Assembly: GCA_022712735.1 (NCBI GenBank)
Contig: JAFLKA010000180.1
Coordinates: 1-6,616 of the forward strand
Reading direction: 5' to 3'
Length of the DNA stretch: 6,616 nucleotides
From: Marinosulfonomonas sp.
GTDB taxonomy: Bacteria > Pseudomonadota > Alphaproteobacteria > Rhodobacterales > Rhodobacteraceae
Shown here: in pieces, positions 5,896 to 6,616 of the stretch
Layout of the letters: every line of letters starts with the position of its first letter
How positions within the stretch are numbered: position 1 is the first letter of the stretch
Translations under genes and position numbers: made by a program
The notes under the pieces: model-generated
Seen by the model: only the letters and a program-made list of their open reading frames with translations
What the model was told of the DNA's origin: nothing
Database searches by the model: none

Positions 5896-6582
5896 TTACA
5901 GCCACGCCGCCAAATGCCCGATATCCGGCAACACCACATCGGCATGGGGTGCTAGTTCATCCTGCCCCGCAACCCCCGTCAGCACCGCAACCGTCACCAT
6001 CCCCGCCGCACGACCCGCGACCAGATCATGCACACTGTCACCGACCATAGCGATGGAGCTGCCCTCCAGCCCTAAATGCGCCGCGAATGCATTCATCATA
6101 CCCGCCTCGGGCTTGCCGCCAAACCCGCTGTCCGACCCGACAATGAAATCAAACATTCCCGCAATGCCGGATGCCTCAAGGTGTGCCCGCGCCGGTGCCT
6201 CGCCGTCATTCGTCGCCACCCCCAGCTTCAGCCCCCGTGCTTCCAACTCCAGTAACAACGGGATCAAAGGCACCGCTTCGACCATCGGCACAAGAGCTGC
6301 GGCCTCGTTCAAACGATCCGTCAAACCCTCAACGGTTTCGCCCTCAAAGAACGGCAGCAAGGCGGCGGCAATATCGGGTGGCGTGTCGAATATCACCATA
6401 GAATCAGCTGCAAATTCCCCACTGTGGAAATCATAGCCAATCGCATCGCCCATCTTTGCGGCCAGCACCGCATCCCCGCCGGAATTATCCAGCAACAGCG
6501 TCTTGGTCCACACCCCCCATGTGGCGTAGAAATCAAACAACGTCCCGTCCTTGTCAAACAACACCGCTTCAATACGTGGCAT
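5896..6582 (-). CDS. HAD-family hydrolase, phosphoglycolate phosphatase type
   Basis: This 228-residue cytoplasmic protein carries all four haloacid dehalogenase motifs: motif I FDKDGTL with nucleophile D10 and acid D12, motif II T124 in GVATND, motif III K157 in GGKPEA, and motif IV GDSVHD with D182 and D186. Such enzymes remove phosphate from small phosphorylated metabolites using magnesium. A helical cap (residues about 18-95) lies between motif I and the core, as in phosphoglycolate phosphatase (Gph) and related subfamily I enzymes; length and layout fit that group, but the substrate cannot be read from sequence. The ATG at 6582 is set by AGGAG (6594-6590) at seven bases. The gene runs leftward toward the membrane protein gene and may follow other genes lying beyond the right end of the window. 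Confidence 0.9.
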   Translation of the reverse strand: MPRIEAVLFDKDGTLFDFYATWGVWTKTLLLDNSGGDAVLAAKMGDAIGYDFHSGEFAADSMVIFDTPPDIAAALLPFFEGETVEGLTDRLNEAAALVPMVEAVPLIPLLLELEARGLKLGVATNDGEAPARAHLEASGIAGMFDFIVGSDSGFGGKPEAGMMNAFAAHLGLEGSSIAMVGDSVHDLVAGRAAGMVTVAVLTGVAGQDELAPHADVVLPDIGHLAAWL

Positions 6583-6584
6583 CT

Positions 6585-6610
6585 GTGCGCTCCTACCCGT
6601 TTGCGCGCAC
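6585..6610 (-). promoter_or_regulatory. Hairpin presenting the ribosome site of the phosphatase gene
   Basis: In the leftward transcript GTGCGC (6610-6605) can pair with GCGCAC (6590-6585). The 14-base loop holds most of the AGGAG ribosome site, and the stem ends two bases before the ATG. A six-pair GC stem could arise by chance in this base composition. Confidence 0.25.
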
Positions 6611-6616
6611 CCTGCC

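Noticed and set aside
5781..6050. Plus-strand open frame of 89 codons covering the palindrome and the phosphatase 3' end
   Set aside because: Most of it is antisense to the phosphatase gene, with low-complexity proline-rich translation.

Overview
The window looks like chromosomal DNA of an alphaproteobacterium, most likely of the Rhodobacterales (Roseobacter group). This is inferred from the moderate-to-high GC with GC-rich third positions, the close resemblance of the H-NOX-like protein, the MttB-family protein and the YciI-like protein to families common in that order, and a consensus FNR/FnrL-type site. No species is claimed.

Layout. (1) 1-134: a complete tRNA-Glu(UUC) with encoded CCA and a plausible promoter in front. 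(2) 196-427, minus strand: a small unrecognised reading frame of about 52 residues with a hydrophobic stretch and a C-terminal CxxC, followed by a good intrinsic terminator. (3) 532-2206, minus strand: a translationally coupled two-gene operon, an H-NOX (HNOB)-like protein followed by a protein with an HNOBA (PAS-like) domain, a helical linker and a GGDEF diguanylate cyclase domain; it ends in a hairpin. (4) 2322-3881, minus strand: a 519-residue trimethylamine methyltransferase (MttB) family protein without in-frame amber codon. (5) 4078-4389, plus strand: a small YciI-like protein, divergent from the methyltransferase. (6) 4457-4941, minus strand: a GNAT acetyltransferase gene broken by one missing base. 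(7) 5144-5724, plus strand: a four-helix membrane protein with a perfect FNR-type box and a fitting -10 element. (8) 5725-5895: convergent intergenic region with a perfect 16-bp palindrome. (9) 5896-6582, minus strand: a HAD-family phosphatase of the phosphoglycolate phosphatase type.

How the genes work together. The clearest functional unit is the H-NOX/HNOBA-GGDEF pair. Its domain order (H-NOX, HNOBA/PAS, coiled coil, cyclase) is that of soluble guanylate cyclase, but split over two genes and with a c-di-GMP cyclase as output. The H-NOX partner lacks the proximal histidine and the YxSxR heme-carboxylate motif, so it probably does not sense NO through canonical heme; the cyclase keeps its catalytic motif and inhibitory site. 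The membrane protein is probably induced at low oxygen. The other genes appear to be independent metabolic or accessory functions. The pair with the degenerate sensor, and the FNR-controlled membrane protein, are the most interesting items.
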